DNA of 64,000 bases, from NCBI GenBank assembly GCA_022457155.1, contig JAJGOT010000205.1:904001-968000 (forward strand), given 5' to 3'. Of this stretch, positions 46,401 through 55,385 are shown in pieces (within the stretch, counting starts at the first letter, position 1; each line of letters opens with the position of its first letter). Position numbers and translations under genes: made by a program. This stretch comes from Cladopsammia gracilis (lineage: Eukaryota; Cnidaria; Anthozoa; Scleractinia; Dendrophylliidae). Below the pieces are notes generated by a model. That model did not search any database. It was not told the DNA's origin and was given only the letters and a program-made list of their open reading frames with translations.

Positions 46401-49400
46401 ACCATGACCATGTGATAGCCCACCCCGTACTTGTTTTTAAGGAAGAGAGAGGACCCACAGCATTTGATATTTCCCTCTGCCATTATAGCAATCCTGTCGC
46501 CGAGGATGTCAGCTTCGTCCATGAAGTGTGTGGTGAGCAGGATGGTCCTTCCTTCCTTCTGTTGCTGTAGCAAATCCCAGGTGAACCTGCGAGCTGATGG
46601 GTCCATGCCAGATGTTGGTTCATCTAACATGACAACCTGTTCAAAGGAATATGATGTTTAAGACGTCATCTTCACCATCCGTTTACACTTCTCAAACTCA
46701 TTAATAATTCATCTAGTTTGGACAGGGAAAATCGTAAGCGTAACGGTGGTTTAGAAACCCGATCTTCATTAGCATAGATTTGGGCGATTTTATACTTTCG
46801 TTTTCTCTGTATTTGATGATCAGTTGATCACTCTTTCTCATGTTAATACATCAAATGCCACAAAGCGCTTGTATGCACCCCGATCCTACTTTTGCATCTG
46901 TGAATGAAATGCTAAGGTAACAAATGCTACTGACCATGTTAAAGCAGCTACGTCACCTAATTTTTTTTTAAAGTATCACTTAAATGGAGAAAATAGAGGA
47001 ACTTCTCTCAAGTTCATTACGTAACTTAAAACAAAGAAAATCGCGATCATGTAGGGGATATCCACCAGAATTTCAGTATCTAATTGCAAAATAAGTCCTA
47101 ACTTTGATTCATATATTTGGCTACGATTCCATAAAACGCCATTTTCCATTTTAATATCAAAGCTAATTGGACACTTCTTTCTGGTACTGTGGAAATAATT
47201 TTTGAAGTCTAATTGAAGTTTCAGTTTAGCATGGGATTTAGGTGTAAGATCTCTAACCTTGGAATCAGAAATAAGTGCTATTCCAACAGAAAGCTTTCTT
47301 TTCATGCCACCAGACAGGGCACGGATCTGTGTGTGTCGCTTGTCAGTAAGTCCAATGCACTCTATCATTCTGTCGACTTCCTGCTGTACACGGTGGGATG
47401 GACAGTTCTTTAACTTGGCAAAGAACCACAGATGTTCTTCAACAGTCAGGCGGTCGAACAATACGTCATGTTGTGGACAAAGTCCTGGAAAAGAATTTCC
47501 ATTTCATATATTAAGAAAGTTTACCCTTTAATTCTTAAATACGGTAGTTCCATCTAATTTCTAACACTTTGTGCACAATTTGTAATAACTTGTAAAGCCA
47601 AACCCCAATCAGAACTCGAAGTAAATACAAGTAGCCGGCGCTAAGAGCGGAAAGATGCGTGTCAGCAAGTCATGATTGGTTTAATTTGATTCTATTTCTG
47701 ATTGGTTGAGAAAGTGGCACGATATTTTTTAGCCAATCACAAAGCATAGCAATTAGAGCAGTTTTCAATTGAGTGTCGAAAGTAATTACACAATTGCTTT
47801 GGTTTTGCATTGCTACGCTTTGTGATTGGCTAAAAAATCTCGCGCCACTTTCTCGACCAATCAGAAGTAAAACCAAAACCAATCGTGACTTGCTCGCACG
47901 TGTTTTCCCGCGCTTGGCGCCGCCGACATGTAATTGCTTCGAGCTCTGATTGGTTCATTGGATTGTTTACGACTGCTGTGATTGGTCAGAGTAATTACTT
48001 TGGTTTTAGTTTTACGACATTCAGTTGAAAACTGCTCTATAAATGCAAAACCAAAGCAATTGCGAAGTCCTCTGCTTCCAGACTCAACCTTGGGTCATGT
48101 GATTATGATGTAGTTCTTACTTTTGCCTGAGTAGCAGGCACTAGAAAGGCGAGTGGAAAGAAGGACTTTGAGTGAGCGAAGCATGTTGTGAGACTGCAGC
48201 CCTTTCTTGCGCCATGTGTGACCATCCAGATGAAAACTTAATTGAGCATTACTTCCCTGTCAAGCTGTTTTTCTGGCACTGTTAGGGGTCATAACTCACC
48301 CAGACTGCTGCGCACTCCACTGATATTGTCTCTGATGGAGCTGCTGTTAACAAGGGCGGAACCAGATGTTGCAGGAAAGAGCCCTGTAAGCATGGACATA
48401 AGCGTTGTTTTCCCAGCTCCATTGTGGCCCAGCAGTGCAGTTATCTGACCTTCATACATGTTCAATGATACTCCATTAACAGCAACTTTCTTTCCTGTAA
48501 AAAGAAAACTGATTTGATGACTTTGTCAGACAAACTCTCAAAAAACCTCTTTTCTGATTGTCTTTAAACGCAGTGAAGCTTTAAGGTGAAAGATGCATGA
48601 TGTCAAACCAATTAGAAGTTAGAATATGCCTAATTCAATATGACTTCCGAAGGCTAGTAGGTGTGAGATTTACGTACATATGGAGCCAAACTGCCCCACT
48701 CACTATCCCGCCCACATTCGTTGATAACTACTGTTGAATTCCCAAGGAATCAGGTTTGTGTTCAAAGCCCAGACACAGTTAAGTGCCATGATTACTGCTC
48801 AGATGGACTGAACAAATAAAAATTGACAACAGAATGGTTGAAAGAGGAGGAGAATTTGTAATGTAAAGTTTTTTCTTTGATTGCTGGCAAAAATATGGTG
48901 AAACATGACACAGTGCAAAGGTCTTGTGTTAATATTTTAGCATGATTCCTCAAGAATTTAATCATGGTATTTATCAGCGAAAGTGGGTGAGGCAATGAAC
49001 CAAGTGGGCGGGGCAGTGATGTGTTCCACAGCTCGGTGATTTTCGTAGCAATTTAATATGCACAGAGTGAAGTGAAGTTAGTCAAGTCAAACCTGTTTCA
49101 GAAGAGAACACTTTCTTGAGGTTTTTAATTTCAATCCCAGGTATCAAACCCACTGGTTCCTTTTCAATGAACTCTGGTGCTGACAGTTGAGAAATGGAGC
49201 CATTTTCTAAGTCATGAAAATCATTTACTTCCACCTATAAAGTTGTATAAATACAAAACATGTTGTGACATAGTAACCTGTTAATAAAGAGTCACCAGTT
49301 ACAGCTGACATGTTTATATTTGCTATTAGTAATGAAATATTGATCCTGGGTATTGATCTTACTGATAATGGAAATTCTCCATTTCTTCTTTTACGTTTTG

Positions 49401-52400
49401 AGAGGTATAAGGCAATGCAGAATATTATTTTTAATTAATAGAGAATGGTTTTATGACTGGATTTTGATTTAGGTGAAGCTCAGGCCGTAGACTGAATGCT
49501 AACTTCTGCATGGCTGATGAATCCCTGCGCTCCAACTTGACAATGTCACAGTGGAATGATGCAGGGATGTCAAAAGTAGCCAGGTTCCAGCAAAAAAAAC
49601 TCAGTGACCACCCACTTTGTCATATCAGTCAGCTTTGCTTTGCTTGTGTGGCTGAACATTCAAACATTAACATAACAGGGTTAGCCTGATCACAACTAGC
49701 AGAGGCTGGTGAATGTGTTTTTATTGGCCATCCACAAACATGACAAAGGAGTTTAACTTGGATTTTCCATGAAACAACACTAGGTATTGGTCAGAGCAGG
49801 ATTACTTTAAATTAATAAGGACCTATGGATTACAAATCTGGCACCCTATCCACTCAGCCACACTGCCTCCTTTAAAGTGGATTGTATTGTTCCAGAAAAT
49901 ATCCATACCTTCCCCACAGTAAACTTCAAAAACTTCAAAATCGCGCTGCGCGTATACTCACTTTCTCGAACTTTGATGCAAACGCTGATAACCTTATTGA
50001 AAAACTTGGATGGATAAAACTAGATTCTCAACGAAAAATCCATAGGGCTGTGATGGTTTATAAGTCGCTTAATGGTCTTACTCCCGATTACCTTAGTTCC
50101 AAAATTGTTGACCGTAGTAGCGTCTCCAATTACTCCTTAAGAAACACAGAGGGCAAGCTAGCTATCCCACAGCCACGCACAAATTATGTGAAAAATAGCT
50201 TCAGTTACTCTGGAGCAGTTCTTTGGAATAACTTCGAGTTGCGGCAGGCTGACTCCCTTAGAGCATTCTGGGCTGGCTGCGAGCGTTTTTTTTCGACATG
50301 AAAATTTAGAATTTTTACACACGGCACTCATGTAAAGCAGGTTTTTAAATTTCGCATTTAATATTATTGTTGTATAGTTATTGATTATTTAGGGTAATTT
50401 TAGTAATGTAGTTCTAGCTATTACATATTTTATAATACTTCTGTATTAATTAGGTTTTTATAGTTGTACTGATGAGTTTACCGTGTCTAAAATAAATAAA
50501 GTTGTCCTATCCTATCCTATCCTAGGCAGTTTTTTTTCACAATGAATTTCCAATGGCCTTTCATTGGGGAGTATGCCTTGGATATTTGCTGAAACCACAC
50601 ATCAAAAGATCAATTAACACAGTCACATTTTTACCTCTTTGCTTTTTCCACACCAGTAACTGGGCAAAACAGGAAAGTACCAAGGCTGTGGGACGCCAAA
50701 ATCTCCAGGAAAAACAGCCTCGACATACCAGGCTATCAGACCATAAATCAATGAATCTACCACAAACATAACCATGACAAGACCAAGAGTAAAATCATCA
50801 TCAATGGAAGGTCCTTGGTTGAGATTTGACCACTGCGATCCTGTACCAGCTCCTTCAAATTTCCCAATCAACTGGGCTCCCATTGACATTGCAACATTAG
50901 ACAGAAGGCATGATGCTGCTTTAGCTCCTAAGCCCATTGTGTTGTAGTACTGTGCAACAAAAAAGTATGGAATGTAACTGCAGAACCAAATAATTCCTCC
51001 GGCAGCTGCGGCAATGTTTGCCTTGGAGAAGAACACACTGACGCAGAAGCAGAAAATAATGGATGATATCGCATAGAGCATGAGGAAAACAAACAGAACA
51101 GTTGGAGAGGTTTGGTTCAGGACCCGGCCATTTGAGTTAAACTTGAAGGTAAAAAAAATAGTTGCTAAAGTAACAATGATAAGAAGGAATACAAAGTACT
51201 TTGTGAACCATGCCAGCCAATGCAGCCAACCATTTAGTCCCATCATCTTCATGGATTCCTGAAAACAAAGAATACAGTATCTAGTCATGTTATTGCAAAT
51301 CAAAGATAATTAACTTGAAGGATTTTTGTCAGGTCTTCAAAGATCTCAAAACATCATGTAAGATTTAATTTTATTGTGAATGTCACACTGCTGTCTGGTA
51401 GCTTAAAACTTTGTTTTATCATCATGATGACTCTTTTAACTGATACTTTTTATTATTGCATTTGATTCTTAGGAGAACATGTTCTAATCTTGTGTTGGCA
51501 TTCCCGTGTCTCATGTTGGTGTTCCTGTGTTCTTTTGTGCAGGAAAAATCTACATTTTATGTCCCTGTGTGACAATCCACCCCCAACACACATGATTTGT
51601 TTTCAAGGCTCCCTTGGTTTGAATGTTTGAACTAGGTAAAAGACCCTGGCACATGGGGACTACAACATTATTCAAGGGCTGGATGCATAACTGTCTTATA
51701 TTAAATTTTTGGCCATTTTTTTGTACTCAGATTTGCCTCATTGTCTACATACAACCTACAAAAAAAATCGCTGTTTTCTTGCAGCTTCTGTCGCAAAAAA
51801 ATGCTTTGTTTCTCCAAACAGTGAAATCAGCAAAGCAACACAAGCTCTTTTGTTACGTCTGATACAGTGATTTGCTAGGAAACACAGAGTTTATTACATA
51901 CATAACCTCAAATTCTACATAAAGCAGTTATGTACCCAGCCCTTGAATTGAGTTTCTTACCTTTAATTTTTTCTCTTTTTCATAGACAATATCACGAACG
52001 ATGTTCAAGGCAGTGAAAAAAAGGGACAACATCAAAAGGACAGGTAGGCTAGTTTGTATTACCAAAACAAAATTGTCATGAATGTAATCGGGGTACGGAA
52101 ATCGCTTCACAGATACTGTTGTATTCAGGCTATCAATCTTCCCCTTGTACTTGATGATAGCAAAATCCACTGCATGTTGAATTGACAAGAATCCTTCTTC
52201 AAAATAAAATGGAGGGCCACCATGAGAAGCATTTCTATTCCTTGGCCCTGGGACCTCAAAAATAGGAAATGTAAATTGGGTATTCCAGGTTGCAGAAGGG
52301 TTGGTGCCAAATCCTTGCTTTGTGTGCTTTTGCTTTTTTCGGGACTTTGAACTAAGTCGGATTTTGTAGACAATTTCACCACTATCCAGACTTGAATTGA

Positions 52401-52797
52401 AGGCAATTCCACCAAGGATCTTAACATTTGAAGGTTTCATTCCATTACCTTCTACACTAACTAAAGCTCGCACCATATCATCTTCACTTTGAAAGGGCAC
52501 AGGATACAGTGAGAGCTGTTTCACCACCATGTCCATAACCTGTTGCACATCACTAGTGTTAGGTGCAAATGCAATTTGATGGAAGTCTGAAACATCTAAT
52601 GGCAGTTTATTCACATCAAATGCAGCATATGTGACATTTGGTTTGTACTCGTTTTTTATCTTGAATGCTCGCAGAAAGACTAAGATTATTATGAACAAGA
52701 GAGGTAATACAATTTGGAAGAAAGTTCGTACTGGGGCTCTCTTTAGAAGGATCACATTTTTCCACATTAACAGTAAAAATTGGCTTGCTTTTGCCAT
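37028..52797 (-). CDS. ABCA3: ABCA3-like full ABC transporter, 17 coding exons
   Basis: Membrane lipid exporter of ABC subfamily A: two transmembrane domains, each with a large luminal loop, and two cytosolic ATPase domains. Seventeen exons joined by GT-AG introns give 5133 coding bases (1710 residues plus stop), close to human ABCA3 (1704). Start [20 protein letters not shown] fits the family's LLLWKN start. NBD1: Walker [10 protein letters not shown] about residue 557, Q-loop CPQHDVLFD, signature LSGGMKRKL about 656, Walker [13 protein letters not shown] about 676, H-loop [12 protein letters not shown]2: Walker [10 protein letters not shown] about 1426, [40 protein letters not shown]. The tail [12 protein letters not shown] matches the VFVNFA-type motif. 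All catalytic residues are present, so it should be functional. ABCA3 itself loads phospholipid into lysosome-related organelles; the coral substrate is inference. Confidence 0.93.
37895..38065 (-). CDS. ABCA3: ABCA3-like exon 16
   Basis: Acceptor CGTCTCCCTAG, donor [23 protein letters not shown] and [15 protein letters not shown]: signature and Walker B of NBD2, then the switch His. Phase 2 in, 2 out. Confidence 0.94.
38194..38384 (-). mobile_element. SINE in ABCA3-like intron, internally deleted, with TSD
   Basis: Minus copy of the tRNA-derived SINE. TATATGTATATA flanks it at 38182-38193 and 38385-38396. The A-box region and about 90 bases of body are missing, joining GCACGGTG directly to GTGTATAAATGGGTACCGG. 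Confidence 0.85.
38397..38842. other. ABCA3-like intron, no feature
   Basis: AT-rich intron sequence with an A-run at 38428; nothing coding. Confidence 0.5.
38843..39030 (-). CDS. ABCA3: ABCA3-like exon 15
   Basis: Acceptor ATTTTTTCAG, donor [26 protein letters not shown] (Q-loop of NBD2) to [10 protein letters not shown]. Phase 0 in, 2 out. Confidence 0.93.
39673..39857 (-). CDS. ABCA3: ABCA3-like exon 14
   Basis: Acceptor TTTTCAG, donor [26 protein letters not shown], then [20 protein letters not shown] (Walker A of NBD2). Phase 1 in, 0 out. Confidence 0.94.
39948..40042 (+). repeat. SINE fragment in ABCA3-like intron
   Basis: Diverged SINE body: CAGGTATATAAA, ACTGGGGGAAACAC, ATGGACTAGC and GAGTAGTAATATTTCTA match the full copy at 25863 in order. 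Confidence 0.55.
40224..40385. mobile_element. Hairpin MITE in ABCA3-like intron
   Basis: GAGAGCTTCTTCTTGACGTC, TGAATATTTTCACCAATCAG at the left against CTGATTGGTGGAAAAATTCA and GATGACGTC at the right. About 160 bases. Confidence 0.75.
40491..41006 (-). CDS. ABCA3: ABCA3-like exon 13
   Basis: Acceptor CCTTCTTCAG, donor GTAAGT. Long exon: [20 protein letters not shown] (final luminal loop), [20 protein letters not shown] (last membrane helix), then linker [20 protein letters not shown] and [17 protein letters not shown] leading into NBD2. Phase 1 in, 1 out. Confidence 0.93.
41203..41382 (-). CDS. ABCA3: ABCA3-like exon 12
   Basis: Acceptor TTTTTTCAG, donor [26 protein letters not shown], then [20 protein letters not shown] and [13 protein letters not shown]: membrane helices of the second half. 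Phase 1 in, 1 out. Confidence 0.92.
41383..42114. other. ABCA3-like intron with SINE fragment
   Basis: Contains GATGATCAATGATTAAATAT-type repeats near 41461-41515 and a SINE remnant at 41969-42054. Otherwise unremarkable. Confidence 0.5.
41969..42054 (+). repeat. SINE fragment, internally deleted
   Basis: GGCACGGTG head joined to AATACTCTTTAGCTGCTTCA and GCTACGAAAACTGGAGTTAA, matching the start and 3' part of the SINE with the middle missing. Confidence 0.55.
42115..42356 (-). CDS. ABCA3: ABCA3-like exon 11
   Basis: Acceptor CATTCTCTGTAG, donor [26 protein letters not shown], then [20 protein letters not shown] and [20 protein letters not shown]: the cytosolic hinge with the ERS-x-KAKHxQ motif of ABCA proteins and the next membrane helix. 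Phase 2 in, 1 out. Confidence 0.94.
42534..42790 (+). mobile_element. CCAAT-rich MITE copy 1
   Basis: Starts GTTTTCAATTGGTTGTCGGA and ends CAATTGAAAACTGCTCTAT. Carries several ATTGG / CCAAT motifs and TAAAAAATCTCGCGCCACTT-like sequence shared with the copies at 43268, 47596 and 47756. Confidence 0.8.
42986..43154 (-). CDS. ABCA3: ABCA3-like exon 10
   Basis: Acceptor TCTCCCTCAG, donor [26 protein letters not shown] then [10 protein letters not shown]: luminal loop with the WFNNQ-YH motif of ABCA3-type transporters. Phase 1 in, 2 out. Confidence 0.94.
43268..43530 (-). mobile_element. CCAAT-rich MITE copy 2
   Basis: Inverted relative to copy 1: AGAGCGGTTTACAGTTGAGT to AATACTCATTTGAAAACC, with CCAATCACAAAGCGTAGCAA and GGCGCGGGATTTTTTAGCC. 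Confidence 0.8.
43604..43772. repeat. Dispersed repeat, copy 2
   Basis: Second copy of the repeat at 2864-3045, same orientation, about 85 percent alike by eye (CAGTAATCACAGATTATAGA, TGCACATAAACCACAGGACA). Confidence 0.7.
43991..44175 (-). CDS. ABCA3: ABCA3-like exon 9
   Basis: Acceptor TCTTCCAACAG, donor [26 protein letters not shown] to [13 protein letters not shown]: luminal loop of the second half. Phase 2 in, 1 out. Confidence 0.88.
44305..44413. mobile_element. 109-bp MITE with internal tandem repeat
   Basis: GCAGCCGTTATTTGGTT at the left and AACCAAATAACGGCTGC at the right. Between them a 26-base unit (GAGCGTTGCGTGACGATCCT plus CGGGAG) occurs two and a half times. Confidence 0.85.
44790..45159 (-). 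CDS. ABCA3: ABCA3-like exon 8
   Basis: Acceptor GCTATTTTCCAG, donor GTAAGT. Linker after NBD1 (Ser/Gly/Tyr-rich, [20 protein letters not shown]), then [20 protein letters not shown] and [17 protein letters not shown], the first helix of the second membrane domain. Phase 1 in, 2 out. Confidence 0.93.
45160..45892. other. ABCA3-like intron with dispersed repeat
   Basis: Poly(G) run at 45537-45550. A roughly 135-base repeat at 45580-45716 (AATTCATCAAGTTTAAACAA, CTTCATTAGCGTAGATTTTG) recurs at 46698-46834 in the same orientation. Confidence 0.6.
45580..45716. repeat. Intronic dispersed repeat, copy 1
   Basis: Matches 46698-46834: ATTAATAATTCATC, GAAAATC, CGGTG, TCTTCATTAGC and TAGATTTTGGCGATTTTA in order. 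Confidence 0.65.
45893..46093 (-). CDS. ABCA3: ABCA3-like exon 7
   Basis: Acceptor GTCTTGACCAG, donor [26 protein letters not shown], then [20 protein letters not shown]: the conserved regulatory end of NBD1 in subfamily A. Phase 1 in, 1 out. Confidence 0.94.
46318..46636 (-). CDS. ABCA3: ABCA3-like exon 6
   Basis: Acceptor CTTTGAACAG, donor [26 protein letters not shown] (Walker B), [20 protein letters not shown] (H-loop), [20 protein letters not shown]. Phase 0 in, 1 out. Confidence 0.95.
46698..46834. repeat. Intronic dispersed repeat, copy 2
   Basis: Second copy of the repeat at 45580; see there. Confidence 0.65.
47258..47484 (-). CDS. ABCA3: ABCA3-like exon 5
   Basis: Acceptor TTCTTTTCCAG, donor [26 protein letters not shown] (Q-loop), [20 protein letters not shown] (signature). 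Phase 1 in, 0 out. Confidence 0.95.
47596..47756 (-). mobile_element. CCAAT-rich MITE copy 3, partial
   Basis: GCCAAACCCCAATCAGAACT to GATATTTTTTAGCCAATCAC; half an element, directly abutting copy 4 at 47756 in the other orientation. Confidence 0.7.
47757..48044 (+). mobile_element. CCAAT-rich MITE copy 4, full
   Basis: AGAGCAGTTTTCAATTGAGT to TTCAGTTGAAAACTGCTCTA, the best-preserved copy, with five CCAAT or ATTGG motifs. Confidence 0.85.
48300..48494 (-). CDS. ABCA3: ABCA3-like exon 4
   Basis: Acceptor CTTTTTACAG, donor [46 protein letters not shown] (Walker A of NBD1). Phase 1 in, 1 out. Confidence 0.95.
48495..49092. other. ABCA3-like intron, nothing seen
   Basis: No repeat or ORF recognised. 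Confidence 0.5.
49093..49234 (-). CDS. ABCA3: ABCA3-like exon 3
   Basis: Acceptor AACTTTATAG, donor [26 protein letters not shown], then [20 protein letters not shown]: linker into NBD1. Phase 0 in, 1 out. Confidence 0.9.
49235..49878. other. ABCA3-like intron left of the LINE, nothing seen
   Basis: No coding feature; GTTAGCCTGATCACAACTAG-type unique sequence. Confidence 0.45.
49879..50524 (+). mobile_element. LINE 3' end with (TCCTA)n tail, antisense in ABCA3-like intron
   Basis: 139 open codons: [51 protein letters not shown], and [20 protein letters not shown]. These are the classic C-terminal blocks of CR1/L2/jockey-like reverse transcriptases. A 200-base 3' UTR with AATAAATAAA at 50491 follows, then four TCCTA units ending at 50524. 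It is 5'-truncated, as usual. The tail identifies a CR1/L2-like clade that primes on short repeats; the clade is inference. Confidence 0.88.
50635..51258 (-). CDS. ABCA3: ABCA3-like exon 2
   Basis: Acceptor TTTGTTTTCAG, donor [66 protein letters not shown] and [20 protein letters not shown]: the six-helix core of membrane domain 1, very close to ABCA3. Phase 0 in, 0 out. Confidence 0.96.
51259..51960. other. ABCA3-like intron 1, nothing seen
   Basis: No repeat or exon recognised; short T-rich tracts only. Confidence 0.5.
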
Positions 52798-52842
52798 TGT
52801 AATGTTCATTAATGGCAGGTCAATAGCAATGTAAGTATGTAC
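51961..52842 (-). CDS. ABCA3: ABCA3-like exon 1 with start codon
   Basis: ATG at 52797 chosen because [20 protein letters not shown] aligns with the ABCA3 start; an in-frame ATG at 52809 would add MNIT. Encodes the first membrane helix, a large luminal loop ([23 protein letters not shown]) and [20 protein letters not shown], then helix 2. An acceptor CCTACACAG at 52843-52851 suggests a 5' UTR intron, so the promoter lies further right. Donor GTAAGA. Confidence 0.92.
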
Positions 52843-53214
52843 CTGTGTAGGGAAGAAAAAAAATCTTAATCAAAAACAGCAATGTATCTAAGGGTATATT
52901 TAGCAAAGCATATGTATACCCTTCCCCCTCTCCCCCCCCCCCCCCCCATCATGAAAAATTGGAGAGGGCATCATCATCATCTTCTTTATTTAAAAAACAT
53001 GGTAAATACATCTGGCATTAACAATTTAATATAAACTACAAGGTGATATTAGACGTAATAATTGACAATATATATTAATGTAGAAAAAAATGGAAGATAA
53101 AAACTGCATTTACAGATAAGCCAAAGTAGCCCAATTTTAAAGATCCAAAAGGGTTGAGTCATAAGAAAAGCTTAAGTGTGTTAATGAGGTCAGTGTAGAG
53201 TCTTTCATTTGTTA

Positions 53215-53650
53215 AAGCCGCAGCTACATTGCGAGTTTTTGCTTGCACAGGTGATGCGATGTTTTGAAAAATTGTTGCGTCGCCAGCGCAAGTGGTGGCT
53301 ACACGCGTGACAAATTTTGTTGACAATTATAAAATGTTACAACAAAGACTGCGCGAGGCTGGATTGGTAATTAAGCCTGAGCCTCGTTTTAGTTCTTAAA
53401 TCTTATTGGCTAGATAGCCTTTTGTCGCATCGCAAGTGCAAGAAAAAAGTTGCAGGGTGGCTACACAAGCGACAGTGTCCACGATTTTATCACGAAACAT
53501 TCAACACTTGCGACTTTTTTCAGCTCTCGCGTCGCATGTTCATGAGTGGCTACACATGCGATTTTTACCGTGCGCTGGCGATGCAACAATATTTTAAAAA
53601 ATTGCATCACCTGTGCAAGCAAAAAAATCACACATGTAGCCACAGCTTAA
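53215..53650. mobile_element. MITE in the 5' region of the ABCA3-like gene
   Basis: GCAGCTACATTGCGAG, TTTTTGCTTGCACAGGTGAT and TTGTTGCGTCGCCAGCGCA at the left are mirrored at 53565-53650. GTGGCTACA motifs recur inside in direct orientation. Confidence 0.8.
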
Positions 53651-53788
53651 ATTAAATTTTAACAATTAACCAATCAGAAGCACCAACCTGGTCTGGGACT
53701 CCACAGGTAAATGTACTATAAGAGTTTGAATGGATCTAAGGTTTCATTGAAAATAATTTTCCCTTTGGAAGCCATTTTCTGCAAGTTT

Positions 53789-53866
53789 CTTCTCGACGGT
53801 TGAACCTGCCAGTGTAGCATACAAAGAGAGTACTCTCTCTACATTGATGGATTCAACCGTTGAGAA
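53789..53866. repeat. 78-bp hairpin
   Basis: TTCTCGACGGTTGAACC against GGATTCAACCGTTGAGAA, with an AGAGAGTACTCTCTCT palindrome in the loop. A 72-codon frame starting in the right arm (53844) is probably chance. Confidence 0.7.
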
Positions 53867-54062
53867 ACAATTTGCCCAACAACAGTTTGGAACTTTTGCT
53901 GTCACCAATCTTTATGATTGTTACCCAGGGGAAATAAGTGATGTTGTGAAAGGTCTTGAAAAGACCCAACTGGATAGAAAAAAGCCACTGGCAGACTGGA
54001 AACATTCTTGCATCAGCAACACCATGCTTACAATAATTATTGTAAGTTGCAGAGGTAATTGA

Positions 54063-54627
54063 GATTGACAAATCATGACTATAAAAAACATGTACGTGAC
54101 AATTAAGTTCACTGTGGATAAGCTAGCTATTAAGGGCCTATCTCCGGTTAGTAGAAAAGAAACTGGATTAAAAAAATGCGGTGCTATACTAAGATTATCC
54201 CCTTATTTCTGACACAACATACATCTTTGATTCGGCTTTAATCAATAATCTGCATATTACGTAAGCTTAACTAATTGATTTTCTTCTATAAACTTCTCTA
54301 CTACAATGTCGACCTTGACTGCAAACTACAGTTATCAATTAATTAAACCATGTACACTGTACCTTTTAGCTTGTAAGGCGCCCTTGGTGTAAAACCTTAA
54401 ATACAAATGATGATACACGTTGAGCAGCGTCTCACATGATCGTGCCGTGACAGTGAAGTTCCGCATTATGTTTCCGTTTCAACTTGCCGAGCGACCTCTC
54501 CTCTATGTAAACGAGGAGGGGGAAAGGGGAGGAGGGAGAAGGGGAGGGAAAGTTGTTTCCCTTAGCTCTCCCGACCCTAGCCAGCCCTGAAAACAATAGA
54601 ACTGCAGTAGAGCTGCGTGATATATTG
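54063..54627. other. Intergenic DNA, nothing seen
   Basis: No gene recognised. GGAGGGGGAAAGGGGAGGAG purine run at 54512-54552. Confidence 0.4.
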
Positions 54628-54776
54628 GTCCCTCTCTCCTCCGCAGAGGCCTCCCAGTCACGCTCCACGCTTGGCAAAAAAACGCGCGGAGGCTGGGTAG
54701 AGGTAAAAAGTAAAGCGCGCGGGGAACTCTGGGAAGGGAGAAGAAAGAAGGGAGACCTCTGCCAGATAATGTGCGG
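54628..54776. mobile_element. MITE copy, GC-rich
   Basis: CCTCTCTCCTCCGCAGAGGC at the left, GACCTCTGCCAGATAATG at the right, with AAAAGTAAAG and GCGCGGGGAACTCTGGGAAG between. An inverted copy lies at 59573-59693. Confidence 0.7.
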
Positions 54777-54806
54777 TTCTCTGGTGGGATTTGCGGTTCT
54801 GTGGTT

Positions 54807-55262
54807 ATGGCTAAACCAGTCGACGATTTTGACGATTTCGAATGTTCTTTTAAGGATCTGAGTATAGAAGGTTAGTAGATGCAATTTGATGAAGTTTCGG
54901 TCCTTATCAACAGAGTTTTGACCATTCGTGCTTTTTCGTGATTGTCCGCCATTTTGGATTTAGTTCTCTTTCTAACATACGCTGTGTTTCTCCCTCTCAC
55001 AAACGATAACATCGAAGATGATGATGGTTGCCAGCCTCTTAGTAGGACCCCGGTTAAGGATAGAGCTAGTGGGTCTGCAGGAAAGCATTCGCTGATGCCG
55101 AATACAAAGTCTTCGAACGAACCAGTTATCCATTGCAGATACTTGCCTTTTTGTCTTTTATTTAGAAGTGCTGTGTTTTGCTATTGTTTTTTTTTTCAAG
55201 GTGACAAATTCCCAAAGCCTGATGATCATCAGTCAGTTAAAATATTTCACACAGTTGTTTGA
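54807..55262 (+). CDS. Possible small spliced gene, product unknown
   Basis: First exon 54807-54870 reads MAKPVDDFDDFECSFKDLSI then EG, with donor GTTAGT. A coding-looking second segment (about 55003-55125) reads DNIEDDDGCQPLSRTPVKDR and AGKHSLMPNTKSSNEP. A third after TTTTTTTTCAAG (55201-55262) reads GDKFPKPDDHQSVKIFHTVV and stops; AATAAA follows at about 55367. The exact acceptor of the second segment is unclear (AG at 54961 is possible). The acidic DDFDDF start recalls clathrin-adaptor ligand motifs but no family is recognised. Confidence 0.35.
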
Positions 55263-55385
55263 AAACATAAATTTGAGTTCAAACAATCATTTCAGCTGTA
55301 TTTGTTTCTGCATGGACTAAATGGTACTGTATGTTAAATTCAGAGCTTGTTTTATTCAAAATTTTGCAATAAATATTATGTAGGG

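Noticed and set aside
47020..47257. Extension of ABCA3-like exon 5 into the intron (continuing past the SDSK codons)
   Set aside because: Walker B of the next exon must follow directly; GTTAGA at 47257 gives the correct phase 0.
54432..54884. 150-codon minus-strand frame
   Set aside because: Runs across a GC-rich MITE and its flanks; composition is Ser/Pro/Phe-biased as expected from the purine run on the other strand.
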